NCBI RefSeq assembly: GCF_000243315.1
Contig: NZ_JH597770.1
Coordinates: forward strand, 19,859-83,858
Length of the DNA stretch: 64,000 nt
Reading direction: 5' to 3'
From: Metallosphaera yellowstonensis MK1
Lineage (GTDB): Archaea > Thermoproteota > Thermoprotei_A > Sulfolobales > Sulfolobaceae
Positions 19,040 to 28,587 of the stretch are shown here, in pieces (position 1 is the stretch's first letter; each line of letters begins with the position of its first letter). The position numbers were made by a program, and so were the translations under genes. Below the pieces are notes generated by a model. It did no database searches. It saw only the letters and a program-made list of their open reading frames with translations, and was not told the origin of the DNA.

Positions 19040-19138
19040 AGGGGCGGAGGGGTGTGAACGGGTTTCCCCGTGACTCCGGTGAAGCCCAGGGGCTGAGGAT
19101 TGATATTAAATATTATGAAATCCTATGAAGCCCAAACC
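19040..19138 (+). repeat. TnpB-type right-end relic (family T4)
   Basis: Contains gtgactccggtgaagccc, then ggggctgaggattgatatta and aaatcctatgaagccc. The conceptual translation PVTPVKPRG followed by a stop suits the tail of a TnpB. Related copies are at 44310-44412 and 37475-37512. Confidence 0.55.
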
Positions 19139-19201
19139 CCGTGGAGTTTACTTCATTTGGTGTGATTCAACATTTCTAGCCCTTATATCGCGAAAATTTT
19201 T

Positions 19202-19265
19202 CAGCAGTTATGGGACTTTCCCTTAAATATTGCACTGTTTTCAAGGGAAATCTAATAACTGCAAC
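19202..19265. repeat. MITE family A, degenerate copy
   Basis: Starts cagcagttatgggacttt and ends in the decayed aactgcaac. No target duplication is visible. Confidence 0.65.
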
Positions 19266-19374
19266 ACTAGATCCCTGAAGGCTCGCGTCCGATCAAGGGA
19301 ACTGGGTCTACATCTCCCAGAGAGCAATCGATGGGACAGAGGATCACTTCACCTACCCTCACTTTAACCCGTGA

Positions 19375-20582
19375 CAGCAGTTATGGGACTTTAACGTAAC
19401 TTAAAGATTTTCATCAGCCGGCGGTCCGCCTAAATGACGTTCAACGAACCTGAGGAACGCCTCCACGCTCCTCAGGTTAAGAGCCCCCACCAGCTCCCTG
19501 ACGACGTTGGTCATGATGGTGAAGATCGTGAGGTAGCCCTGGAGCCTCTCCCTCCTCCAGAACGAGGACTCCTCCAGTCCCAAGGCCTTGACGTCCCTGT
19601 GGAGCTCCTCGATCTCCCACCTCATCCTCCAGGCCTCCTCGATCTCCTCCTCGCTGAGCGAGAGGTCGGTCGTGTAGAGGTACCTGGCCTGTGTCCCGGA
19701 GTCACGTTTATATTTCCGGACTAGCAACTTTACCGTAATCGCTCGGCCTCCCAGGGTCAGGTCGGCGTAGTAGACTCCGGGGGGTAGGTCTCCCACTCGG
19801 AGGTGTCCCTCCACCTCCTCGAGGGTCCCCTGGACCGACTCGACCCTGGGCTCGGTTGGACTTGAGCTCAGACACCACGTTGTCCGTCACGAGCTTCTCG
19901 GACCAGTACCACGAGTCGAAGACGACCCTGGACACGCGGAAGCGCTCCTTGAGCACGTCCAACATCTCCCTGGCCAAGTCGATCTTGGTCTTGAACTCGT
20001 TGACCATCCCCAAGTCCAACATCTTCCTCACGGCGTAGGGGAAGGCCCCCACCATGAACGTCCTGCCCGTGGAGAGGTCCACTATGGCGACCGTGAGGAG
20101 CTGCACGCCCCTCTCGAACCTCCCGTGGGCGTGACAGTAGATCCAGTAGTTCCCGTGGGGGCTCACGTCCTTCCCCCTGGAGTACTCCTTGTGGTCCACG
20201 GTGTCGTCTATGATGACGGCCACCTGACCCTTCACCAGCCCCGACAGGACCTCCAGGTAGTCCCTCCACGCGTCGTGGAGTTCTCCCAACGCCTCCAGCA
20301 GGTTTGCGTAGTCCAACCCGAACGTCTCGGCCCCGTTCCTCACGCTGGCCCTCCCACCCACCAGGACCATGAGGACTAGCGCCAACCCGACCTTCCTGCT
20401 CCTCCCCTTCCTCCTGACCACGCCCAGAACCTGGTTGACCGCCTTGACCAGCCTCTCCCTAGCCAACTCGATTTGTCCTTTTCCGTTCAGCATCTTTTCA
20501 GCAGGAAGACGTCGAAAAATTAAAAACTTCTCGTTAATACCAACTTCTTGGTATTACCTCCCTAAGATTCCCATAACTGCTG
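19375..20582 (-). mobile_element. ISC1217-like element, copy 1, 7-bp target duplication
   Basis: A 1208-bp element with terminal inverted repeats cagcagttatggga. It is flanked by cccgtga on both sides (19368-19374 and 20583-20589). Length, termini and transposase type are compatible with the Sulfolobus ISC1217 group; that name is not verified. The same termini are used by the family A MITEs. Confidence 0.85.
19401..20493 (-). pseudogene. DDE transposase of ISC1217-like element, frameshifted
   Basis: IS4-superfamily-like DDE transposase split into two frames: N-terminal part 20493 to about 19845 and C-terminal part about 19845 to 19401. It shows VAVIIDDTVDHKEY (first Asp), VVFDSWYWSEKLV (second Asp) and RWEIEELHRDVK (Glu) across the break. 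The joined protein would have about 364 residues. Copy 2 has its frame break at the same codon region, so the shift was inherited from a common parent or is a recoding signal. Confidence 0.82.
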
Positions 20583-20589
20583 CCCGTGA

Positions 20590-20947
20590 GTCTCGGTGAC
20601 GTTTACCCCGTCTATGACTTTCATGTGACCTGAATGTCTGCGGTAGTTCTCCGATGACCTGTGATGAACTGGCCTCTCAACGGGTAAGCTGAAAGTTCAG
20701 CATATTACCCTCCTCATCACGCCTCAGCCGGGCAAGTTGTCATCAAGTTAAACCGGGCCTGATCAAACGCAACTTGTGTACCCTCTGAAAGTACAAGTTA
20801 AATGCTTTGAGTTTAAGGAGATAATGCTCCACGAGACCGAGTTTAACACCTTAGAGGTGAGTTAATCTATTAGAAACGAGGTCGTAAGTCGCCTTTGACC
20901 TCAAAGGACGGGACAAAACGCTCAATCTTCACGAGATCACCTCGTGA
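20590..20947. other. Relic region between two mobile elements
   Basis: No intact gene. Around 20800-20880 a minor stretch reads like the start of a TnpB (KCFEFKEIMLHETEFN), but stops interrupt all frames. Nothing else was recognised. Confidence 0.3.
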
Positions 20948-21207
20948 CCGTTTGTCCCTACACTTTCATTTCAATCATTTTATGTTCATTCATGATCGAG
21001 TGCAGGGACTTAGCCCTCAACCACCTACTTACGGTAGGTGGGTCATGGGACTCCTTTGAGCCCAACGGCACGGGGCTCACATCTCTGCAATCCCTCCCAC
21101 CCTTTTGGGCATAGCCCACATCGGTGTGAGAGATCATTATTTATCAACGAAAATTCGTTATAAACAGATATAAAAAGATTTCTATTAACGGGAAAAAGGA
21201 TTCAGCC
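20948..21207 (-). mobile_element. Solo IS607 derivative retaining tnpB 3' end / omega-RNA-like part
   Basis: A 260-bp element that on the minus strand starts ggctgaatcc and ends acaaacgg, so both ends carry the GG expected for IS607 sites. The first 100 bp are left end; the rest is nearly identical to 1690-1839 of the full element, including the hairpin and bases beyond the tnpB stop. All of tnpA and most of tnpB are missing. Confidence 0.8.
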
Positions 21208-21321
21208 CCAGTCTAAGGGATCGGTTATTCGAGTGGAACCGACAGGCAAGAGACCATGTGAAATCGGAAAGGGTCACTAAAAACCCCCTGTGTTTATAAA
21301 ACTCATTGACATAGTTAATAG

Positions 21322-21684
21322 ATGATCATGAAGAGGGTCCTAAGGATTCCACGTTTCAATAAGGAGGGGAAACCGAAGACCTTAGAGTTGCTCATGGATT
21401 CTCCTAATCTAAACGAGAAAGGTTTTCCTCAAGAGGCCAGGCTGCTCCTAGTCATAGACGATGGAAAAAATAGGATTGGATTCCAACTCACCACCGCTGA
21501 AGCGGCGCTACTCTACCAGAGGCTGAGCTACGTTCTCAACGAGACAGCAAAAGAATATATTCAAATCGAAGAGAAGAATAGGAAAAACTTCGAGTCCAGA
21601 AAGGCCAGAGATAGTAGAGACGAGGAGAAGGAAGAGATACCTCCTGAGTACTTTGAGGATATGCCTCCTGATGATCAACTTTGA
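21322..21684 (+). CDS. Hypothetical protein with charged C-terminal tail
   Basis: A 120-residue protein of unknown function. The first 75 residues look folded (strands around LLLVIDD and a helix TTAEAALLYQRLSYVLNETA); the last 40 are highly charged and probably disordered (EEKEEIPPEYFEDMPPDDQL). A TATA-like stretch at 21291-21302 favours the ATG at 21328 (MKRVLRIP) as a leaderless start. Its last 149 bp are antisense to the 3' end of the PNGase A-like gene. Confidence 0.6.
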   Translation: MIMKRVLRIPRFNKEGKPKTLELLMDSPNLNEKGFPQEARLLLVIDDGKNRIGFQLTTAEAALLYQRLSYVLNETAKEYIQIEEKNRKNFESRKARDSRDEEKEEIPPEYFEDMPPDDQL

Positions 21685-23434
21685 AGTCCATGGGGCTAAA
21701 GGCTCTCTCGATCTTAAGATAGTAACCTGTGGAGTTGACCGTCCTGTTCTGTTTGGCTACGGCAAGGAAAACCTCCCTATACCCTACTCCGTCTATCAGG
21801 TACTGAGCCTGTAAGGTCTTGCTGGTTATGGCGTTGTTACTGAGGAGCTTTACCAATACCGCTCCGCCGTAGGTGTTGATGACCTCTATGACTCCAGAGA
21901 ACCCTCCAGTGGCGTTAACTTTCTCGTTCAGGTACTGTTGAGTGGTGTGGCCGTTGATAGAAAACGTGTAACTGTACGTGGCCCCTAGCTCTATGGAGCC
22001 GTTTTGTGCATAGGACAGGTTGAATGGGATGACGTTCGTCGGAGTTATTGGGGTAGCGAACGCCGATATTTGGAGAGTGACCGGGTAATTCCCAGTGATT
22101 TTTAGGGATGAGTTGTACATCCCTGTTTCAGTAGCCACCTCAGAGAACTGCTCATCCAGATAGGCAAACTGGTAGATAGGATTGAAGGATTGCGATGCGT
22201 AGAACTTCCCCTGCTGAACCACGTAGACCGTCTCGGCACCGTGGGTGAACATCAGGGTGGAGGAGTACCTCAGCAGGTAGTTTCCGCTCTCCTGATAGTG
22301 CAGTCCCGAAAATCCTCCGTTGAATATGGGGGAGGAGTCCAGGAACCTGGAGTAGGCCACGGTGAGGTGGCCTCCCAAGAGCGGATTGGACTCATTTATC
22401 CAGAGCAGGAGTACTCCGGAGATTTCCCAGGAGAACGCCGGAGAGTGATTGACCTGCTCAGCGGTCTGGAGGTTTGTGACAGACACGGTGATATTGGCCT
22501 TGTCTCCTAAGGCCAGGAAGGGTGTCAGGTCCACTTGATAGGGAGTATGGAAGGCTAACGTATTTATGCTGGGCATGGGTTTCCACCAGAACAAGTCTAT
22601 CCCACCTGTATACACGGTCTCGTATGGGGGAACCACGCCCGCTATCAGCCCGTCATAGGAGAGTAGGATGTCCCTGGTAGCAGGCTCGTTGGAATACCAG
22701 AACTCATCCAAGCCTCCCCCCTCCTCATAGAGTAGGGCGGAGACCCTGAAGGTTCCGTTGGGTAACGAGACCTGAGACGTGTAAGAACTCTTGGACGGGT
22801 TCAGTATTACGTAGGAGTAGTTGTAGTGAAATGTTCCATTGACGAACAATGGAACAAAGCCGTTGGGGAGCCCATAGGGTTTCTGACCTGGGTACATGAA
22901 CAACGTCACGTTCAAGAGGTAGAGCCCAGTTATGTTCACCTTCGCGTCGTAGAAGTTGACCAGCACGGGTTCGAAGGTTACGTTACCCTGTAATAGGTTC
23001 TCAAAAGGCGTCAAGTCTACCGAGGCCGTGGAATTTAATATCTCCTGGGTGGATCCCCAAAACACAGGTACTCCGTTCACGAATATGTAGAGAGGTCTGT
23101 CAAACTGGGTCCCGTTGACTTCCCTGACACTCACGTTCATCAGGACGAAACTATAATTACCCTTGGGAATGGTCACGTGTATGTAGTAAGGTTTCCATGC
23201 TGTGTCGTTGAAGACTAAGTTCTGTACGACCTTCACCACGACCGGCGTCTCGTTGGGAGGAAGGTAGCCGAAGGCCTCGAAGGAGTAATAGCTCGGGTCA
23301 ACTCCCAAGTTGCCAGAGGTGACGTTGAAGGTGAAGTACCGAGGGTGATACATTGGGGAGGCAAGGGACAGTGAAGGTAATGAAGAGGCACATAACACGA
23401 ACAGTATAAACAAGGCTAACGTTAACCTGGTCAT
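21536..23434 (-). CDS. Secreted PNGase A-like peptide:N-glycanase
   Basis: Resembles peptide-N4-(N-acetyl-beta-glucosaminyl)asparagine amidase A, which removes N-glycans from glycoproteins or peptides. It has 632 residues: a signal peptide (1-25, hydrophobic, ending SLAS), then a PNGase A-type region with DRPLYIFVNGVPVFWGSTQE (about 112-131), SVDLTPF and GLDEFWYSNEP (about 232-242), and a second jelly-roll-like half. It is rich in N-x-S/T sequons, as Sulfolobales surface proteins are. Its ATG overlaps the stop of the S53 protease gene by 4 bp, so the two are translated together. The last 40 residues lie antisense to 21322-21684 and may be an extension rather than part of the fold. Catalytic residues were not mapped. 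Confidence 0.78.
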   Translation of the reverse strand: MTRLTLALFILFVLCASSLPSLSLASPMYHPRYFTFNVTSGNLGVDPSYYSFEAFGYLPPNETPVVVKVVQNLVFNDTAWKPYYIHVTIPKGNYSFVLMNVSVREVNGTQFDRPLYIFVNGVPVFWGSTQEILNSTASVDLTPFENLLQGNVTFEPVLVNFYDAKVNITGLYLLNVTLFMYPGQKPYGLPNGFVPLFVNGTFHYNYSYVILNPSKSSYTSQVSLPNGTFRVSALLYEEGGGLDEFWYSNEPATRDILLSYDGLIAGVVPPYETVYTGGIDLFWWKPMPSINTLAFHTPYQVDLTPFLALGDKANITVSVTNLQTAEQVNHSPAFSWEISGVLLLWINESNPLLGGHLTVAYSRFLDSSPIFNGGFSGLHYQESGNYLLRYSSTLMFTHGAETVYVVQQGKFYASQSFNPIYQFAYLDEQFSEVATETGMYNSSLKITGNYPVTLQISAFATPITPTNVIPFNLSYAQNGSIELGATYSYTFSINGHTTQQYLNEKVNATGGFSGVIEVINTYGGAVLVKLLSNNAITSKTLQAQYLIDGVGYREVFLAVAKQNRTVNSTGYYLKIERAFSPMDFKVDHQEAYPQSTQEVSLPSPRLYYLWPFWTRSFSYSSLRFEYILLLSR

Positions 23435-26400
23435 CTCCTCATCACCCTGAAGAATAGGTAAACCAGGAGAGCTCCCAAGATTGATGCAACCGAGATGAGG
23501 ATAACCTCTAGGTTGAAGATTTGGGACTGAAGGCTCAATTGCTCGTATAAATTGTCTACCCGGAAGGTCAGGTTATACGTCAAACCGTTCTTGAGAGTCA
23601 GTTGATACGTGTATATTCCCGAAGGGAGGGAACTGGAATTGAAGGGGATGTGTAGTTCCAACACACCTGCCTCCTCTGAGTACGTGAAGTTCTGTGGGAT
23701 CCCGTTCAGGAGTAGCTCCACTGGAGTATAACCTGGGGTAACTGTTACGTTGACGATTTCGAACTTATGCTTTACCACAGAAGTTACGTTGAGAATTTGT
23801 GGTACCGAGATAGCTATCTTGGGGGCAGTGATAGTAGCTCCCTGGAGCAAGACGTCACCACCAGAGACGTTGAAGGCATAGTTGTTAGACTTGACTACGG
23901 TAGAGATGAGAGTAACGTTAGACCCGACTGAATTTATGACCGGACCCTCTCCTGAGATCGTGGAACTCTCCACGATCAACGTGGAGTTCTCCAGTATAAC
24001 CTTGGAGAGTGTGGAGTCCACGACGTAGGCCTTTGCGTCTATTAATATGAGCGTTCCAGCTGAGGAATCATATAGGTTCACGTTCGTCCCCTTTACAGTC
24101 ATCAACGGAGAGTAAACCTGGTATAAGGAGTAACTAGAGCCGTTGTACAGGGATGAATAGACGGAGTCTCCTTGTTCTAACACCACGTTACCCAGGAAAG
24201 TCAGAGGCATGACCTGGAGGTCAGTGACATAGAAGGCTGGATAACCCAGAGCAGACGTGCCCTCCACTATGGCTTTCCATGGGCCAGAGATAACCCCTGG
24301 TTGACTGCCCCTGAACATACTACCGTTGATGTACGAGGGTACCTGGAAGTGGCCCACCCACTCCCTCAGGGAGGAGTTGTACTGCAGAGGAACGCCGAAA
24401 CTAAATTCCTCCAGGAGGGACTCGTATCCGGTTCCTGAAGGTATCAGGGTGAGAGTGAAACTACCCTGAGTTACCTCACTACCGTTTGGATACCTTATGT
24501 TAGCCATCACATTGACCTGTTGACCTTCATAGACCACTGGAGTCACGTTGAGGGACACGAGTAGCTGAGAGGGGAGAACGTAGAACCAGGTGGTGAAGTT
24601 TCCTTCCTCTATGCCTACTGATGTGTTTACACTGGCCTCATAGATCACTTGATATAAACCTTGTGTGAAATTGCTGGGGATGGTGAAGTTCGCCTCCTTT
24701 AGTCCGAAGAGGTAAAACACCCCATACTGGATCGACTCCGGTGCAGGGACTAGGGGAACCTGCGCCACTAAGGTACCGTTATGATACACGAGGGCAGTGA
24801 CATTTGATGAGAAGAGACCCAGGCCGAAGCTACTGATGGTCGCTGAGAAGAACGTTACGTTCTGTCCGGGTGCAACTCCAGGCATTCCGTCAATCACTGG
24901 AGTGTATACGGTTCCGTAGACCGCTGGGCCGAAGTAGAGGTATGTGTACGCTGAACCTAGAGAGGAGTTCACTACAAGTAGGTACGTTCCCTGAGGCATT
25001 CCAGGTAAGAGTGAGAACTGATTCTCATAGATACCAGGTTGCTGGGGTACCTGTAAGAGAGTCAGGTTCAATACCGTCTTTCCGTCCCTAATCAGGTAAG
25101 CGTTAACGGTCATGTTACTTAAGGGAGTGCCGTTTACGGAGGTCAGTTGGACCTGGATGGGAATCGGTTCGTTGAGAGGAAGAGGGAAGGAGAAGGGGAA
25201 GGGAACAGGTTGAACTATGACTAGGGAGTCACCTATATCTATGTCAGTCTGCCCCACACCACCCAGGCCAGAGGACGTACCATTGACTATGACGCTCCAA
25301 ATGTTGGCAGGATCGCCAGGTGATACCGTGAACTCTCCGTTCCAATAAGTCCCGTTGAAGATCAGCGGGACAGTTCGCAAGAATCCTGAGGTGGTATAGA
25401 TATATGCGGAGAAGTTGCCTTGATCCACTATAGTACCATTCTCTAACGAAATGTATGCTACGACTTTCACTGTGGCGTTATATGGGTACCAAGGGTAAGT
25501 GGAGTTTGACGAAAATGTGGAGACCGATACCTCCAGCTGGTTTAGAGACTCGTATTCCTTGAAAGCGGCGAGGAGGTAACCGTAGTTCGGTGACCCGAGA
25601 CCTGTGACCATATTGTAACCATTCCTCGAACTGTATAGTCCATTGAATCCCTGATATATGGGGTGGAAGGCCTTATCGTAAAGTGAGGAGTTCATGATCC
25701 AGTATAGGGCGGGATTGAGCAACCCTAACGGATGCCCCAAGACAGATTCAGCATCGGCTATCATTCCGGCCCAAAGGGGAGAGGCCAGGGATGTACCTCC
25801 TATGACCTCCTGAACCCCCTCAACGTACACTATCATCCCAGTGTAAGGGTTTGCGTCAGCGGCCACGTCAGGTAGTTCCCTCATGTTCGCATGGAGGTAC
25901 TTAATCTGATACCATGGTGCTGGGAAAAGCGTACTCATGCCCCCACCAGAAGAGACACTGGATACCGAGGGGTAGAAGTACTGCGGTAGAACGCTCCAAG
26001 CAGTTTCAAACCCGTAATTCGCACTGGCGTTCTTGTTCTCTAACGAGCCCTTTGTGACGTTCAAGTATAGTGACGTTCCCCCAACTGCAGTTACGAAGGG
26101 AGATGAAGCAGGAAAGTTAACTCCACCGTATGTCGTAGTAGTACCGTCATATGCACCTGTATCTCCAGAGGAGGCGAAGAAGGTTATCCCTTCGGCTGCA
26201 CCTAGAGCAAAGTAATAGTCCAAGAAGGGGTAATTCGGTGTACTCATACCTTGGAAGTATGCATAAAATCCTGAGGCCCCTATTACGTTCTCGGGCAACC
26301 CCCAACTCATGGACACTACCTGGGCTAAGTCCTCTGATACCACGAGGTCTACCGCATTGAACAACGCTGCCCCTGGGTTAGATGCTATAACGGCTATCAC

Positions 26401-27261
26401 GTGAGCGTAGGGAGCCATGGTGTGGACTGCCTCCACGTCGAGGGCGGTCTCTGCATCCCAGCCAGAGAAGATTCCGAAGATGGGGTGATAAGCTCCTACA
26501 GGGAGTATGGTGAGGTTGATGGGAGGAAGATGGAACTGTATATCGAAGGATTTGAGATCCTGAACAAGTTCTGGATCCCCGTAGGCGTCTATCACCGCCA
26601 CCGTGACGTTCTTACCTGCGGGAGTTACGTTGTAGGCCCCCTGTAATTCCTGGGGAGTGTAGTAGAGTGCAGAGAACTGAAACCCGTAATAGTTGGTGGG
26701 AGAAGTTGATGGAATTAGTCCTTGAGTCCCTAGACGGCCCAGGACTATGTCTTCTGGCATGATTTGAGTGAAGTTAGTGAGACCGGCTATGAGCACCCCC
26801 TCCAGTTGGAGAGGAACGACTGGGGGAGTCAGGGGCCTATAGTAAATCTCCCCCTGATCGTTGAATAGACCTAGTTTAGTCTGGAATACCTGTTCCACCA
26901 GAGACGCGTTAGCCAATACCATCAGTGAGAAAGGACTCTGGTAGACTACGTGAAATCCCTTGGACTTAAAGTAATGAACTAAGTTAGCCTCCTCCTCCAC
27001 GTTTCCAAAAAGGGATATCAATTGAGTCCTGTTCAGTGGTTTTATTTGATGATTGCCCACCTCCTGGGCCAGGAGGAGAAGGTAGTTCATGTCCTTGGGA
27101 GGTATGAACACTGATATACATACCCCAGCACTCTCAGGTAGTGATCCCTGACTGATGCCCTGAAACTGAGGACCGTAATACTGAGCGTAGGCTGTCGACT
27201 GAATGACTGGGATTGAACTCATTATTACTAAACCTATCACGATAAGAGATACTTTCATCAC
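23431..27261 (-). CDS. S53 (kumamolisin/sedolisin) protease, surface-anchored
   Basis: Acid serine-carboxyl endopeptidase of 1276 residues acting outside the cell. It has a signal peptide (1-26), a pro-kumamolisin propeptide (about 45-190) and a catalytic domain (about 200-575) with the full set: Glu~271 and Asp~275 in WDAETALDVEAVH, oxyanion Asp~367 in SSGDTGA, Ser~489 in GGTSLASPLWAGM, and the calcium-site region MVTGLGSPN. A sequon-rich beta extension of about 650 residues follows, then a C-terminal transmembrane anchor (ILISVASILGALLVYLF) and a basic tail. A TATA box at 27281-27288 gives a nearly leaderless mRNA; GTG at 27261 or ATG at 27258 is the start. It forms an operon with the PNGase A-like gene. 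Confidence 0.92.
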   Translation of the reverse strand: MMKVSLIVIGLVIMSSIPVIQSTAYAQYYGPQFQGISQGSLPESAGVCISVFIPPKDMNYLLLLAQEVGNHQIKPLNRTQLISLFGNVEEEANLVHYFKSKGFHVVYQSPFSLMVLANASLVEQVFQTKLGLFNDQGEIYYRPLTPPVVPLQLEGVLIAGLTNFTQIMPEDIVLGRLGTQGLIPSTSPTNYYGFQFSALYYTPQELQGAYNVTPAGKNVTVAVIDAYGDPELVQDLKSFDIQFHLPPINLTILPVGAYHPIFGIFSGWDAETALDVEAVHTMAPYAHVIAVIASNPGAALFNAVDLVVSEDLAQVVSMSWGLPENVIGASGFYAYFQGMSTPNYPFLDYYFALGAAEGITFFASSGDTGAYDGTTTTYGGVNFPASSPFVTAVGGTSLYLNVTKGSLENKNASANYGFETAWSVLPQYFYPSVSSVSSGGGMSTLFPAPWYQIKYLHANMRELPDVAADANPYTGMIVYVEGVQEVIGGTSLASPLWAGMIADAESVLGHPLGLLNPALYWIMNSSLYDKAFHPIYQGFNGLYSSRNGYNMVTGLGSPNYGYLLAAFKEYESLNQLEVSVSTFSSNSTYPWYPYNATVKVVAYISLENGTIVDQGNFSAYIYTTSGFLRTVPLIFNGTYWNGEFTVSPGDPANIWSVIVNGTSSGLGGVGQTDIDIGDSLVIVQPVPFPFSFPLPLNEPIPIQVQLTSVNGTPLSNMTVNAYLIRDGKTVLNLTLLQVPQQPGIYENQFSLLPGMPQGTYLLVVNSSLGSAYTYLYFGPAVYGTVYTPVIDGMPGVAPGQNVTFFSATISSFGLGLFSSNVTALVYHNGTLVAQVPLVPAPESIQYGVFYLFGLKEANFTIPSNFTQGLYQVIYEASVNTSVGIEEGNFTTWFYVLPSQLLVSLNVTPVVYEGQQVNVMANIRYPNGSEVTQGSFTLTLIPSGTGYESLLEEFSFGVPLQYNSSLREWVGHFQVPSYINGSMFRGSQPGVISGPWKAIVEGTSALGYPAFYVTDLQVMPLTFLGNVVLEQGDSVYSSLYNGSSYSLYQVYSPLMTVKGTNVNLYDSSAGTLILIDAKAYVVDSTLSKVILENSTLIVESSTISGEGPVINSVGSNVTLISTVVKSNNYAFNVSGGDVLLQGATITAPKIAISVPQILNVTSVVKHKFEIVNVTVTPGYTPVELLLNGIPQNFTYSEEAGVLELHIPFNSSSLPSGIYTYQLTLKNGLTYNLTFRVDNLYEQLSLQSQIFNLEVILISVASILGALLVYLFFRVMRR

Positions 27262-27280
27262 AATAAGGTTGCATGTCCCT

Positions 27281-27288
27281 TATATTAA
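27281..27288 (-). promoter_or_regulatory. TATA box of the S53-PNGase operon
   Basis: ttaatata on the minus strand, about 22-30 bp before the start codon of the S53 gene. Confidence 0.5.
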
Positions 27289-27337
27289 CCTTGTCCAAAG
27301 ATATAAGGAAAGAAAATGTGGAATTGAAACTCTCCTT

Positions 27338-28462
27338 TTATAAGTATTGTAGAAGTGAGCCCAGGTAACTTAGCAGTAGAGATTGGCTGGCCGCCTTGGC
27401 AAAATTCAACTCAGTGACGAGATAGTTTCCGCTCACCGCGTAGAGTATCAAGGTGTTGTTGTTCAGCGGATTCGGGTTGGCTACGAAGTAAGTGGAGCCA
27501 TCTAGTTGGCCTGTGGAGACTATTGCACTATGACCTGTGTAGTTAACGTATGACTGGAAGAAGTTTAAGGCGCTCTGATATTGTGATTGAGCCTGTTGAC
27601 TGGAGTTGAATTCGGCGACTTGTACTGAGAGGAGAGAGGTGGAGTTTGCGTATACAGCGACATAAGCCAAGGTCAAATTGATGGCGGGCTGATGCATAGC
27701 TGATGCATAGTGCCTGAGATCATTAGCATGCTTCCCTAAGTTGTTATATAAGGACTGGGTCAAGTTCACCCCCCTGAGTGCGGTATAATTCACATAGGCC
27801 CAGCTAACCATTCTCATGCCCTGTTCTTGAGGAAAGATAGAGGTCGGGGACGGAGTTGGGGGCCTTGAATTCAGTACATCCTGATATTGTATCATTAAGA
27901 GGTTTAAAGCGGACTGAGCTGGATTCGAAGTACCCTTGACGAGGTCTGCAACCAGATACTTTCCGTCGTAACCCAAAGCCAATCCTGTTGACGATATATT
28001 ACCATAGACGTACTCTAACTCGCCAGACTTGTTCACATTGAAGTCGTAACCTGCCACAAGGATCAACGCAAGCTTTCTGAAGTAAGCTGTGGCGTTGGGA
28101 GAAGTTACTGTTGAGAGAAGAGAGACCGCCGTGGAGTTCTTGTTACTGAGAACTTCTAAATAGGTCGTTCCAAAGTTCTTGCTCAAATTCTGGACGAGCA
28201 TACCTGGAGTGGTGTTCGTGGGAAGTAGCCCAGATAAATTACTTACCTCAAGCCACGCTCCTACAACGTACCCGTTCTGGCCAGTAGCGCTACCGGCCTG
28301 TGCCACTGTGGGAAGCAGTGTGGAGGAAGGTGTCGTGATTACAATTGGCTTTACGGTATTAGTTTGGGATGAATTATGAACCGTGGAGATTTCCATGAAA
28401 TATACCACAGAGGAGAGTATCAAGACCACGGCAACTATGCCTACTACTGTAGCCGATTTCAT
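27338..28462 (-). CDS. Secreted/anchored protein of unknown function
   Basis: About 374 residues starting at MKSATVVGIV. ATG 28462 was chosen over an upstream TTG at 28501 because gaggt lies about 10 bp upstream. A hydrophobic signal anchor (about 5-23) is followed by a Ser/Thr/Asn-rich extracellular part with many N-glycosylation sequons and no recognised domain. It lies just upstream of the S53 protease gene on the same strand with 77 bp between, but that gap contains the protease promoter. Divergent from the PadR gene. Confidence 0.7.
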   Translation of the reverse strand: MKSATVVGIVAVVLILSSVVYFMEISTVHNSSQTNTVKPIVITTPSSTLLPTVAQAGSATGQNGYVVGAWLEVSNLSGLLPTNTTPGMLVQNLSKNFGTTYLEVLSNKNSTAVSLLSTVTSPNATAYFRKLALILVAGYDFNVNKSGELEYVYGNISSTGLALGYDGKYLVADLVKGTSNPAQSALNLLMIQYQDVLNSRPPTPSPTSIFPQEQGMRMVSWAYVNYTALRGVNLTQSLYNNLGKHANDLRHYASAMHQPAINLTLAYVAVYANSTSLLSVQVAEFNSSQQAQSQYQSALNFFQSYVNYTGHSAIVSTGQLDGSTYFVANPNPLNNNTLILYAVSGNYLVTELNFAKAASQSLLLSYLGSLLQYL

Positions 28463-28587
28463 GAATGTGATTGACCTCCCCTCGAATATAAACGTTTGCA
28501 AAATACTTATTTAGACATGGACAATCGAAACGAAAAATCGACTCGATTTTCCGATAGCTATTTATATTACTTCTGAGAGTTCTTTTT

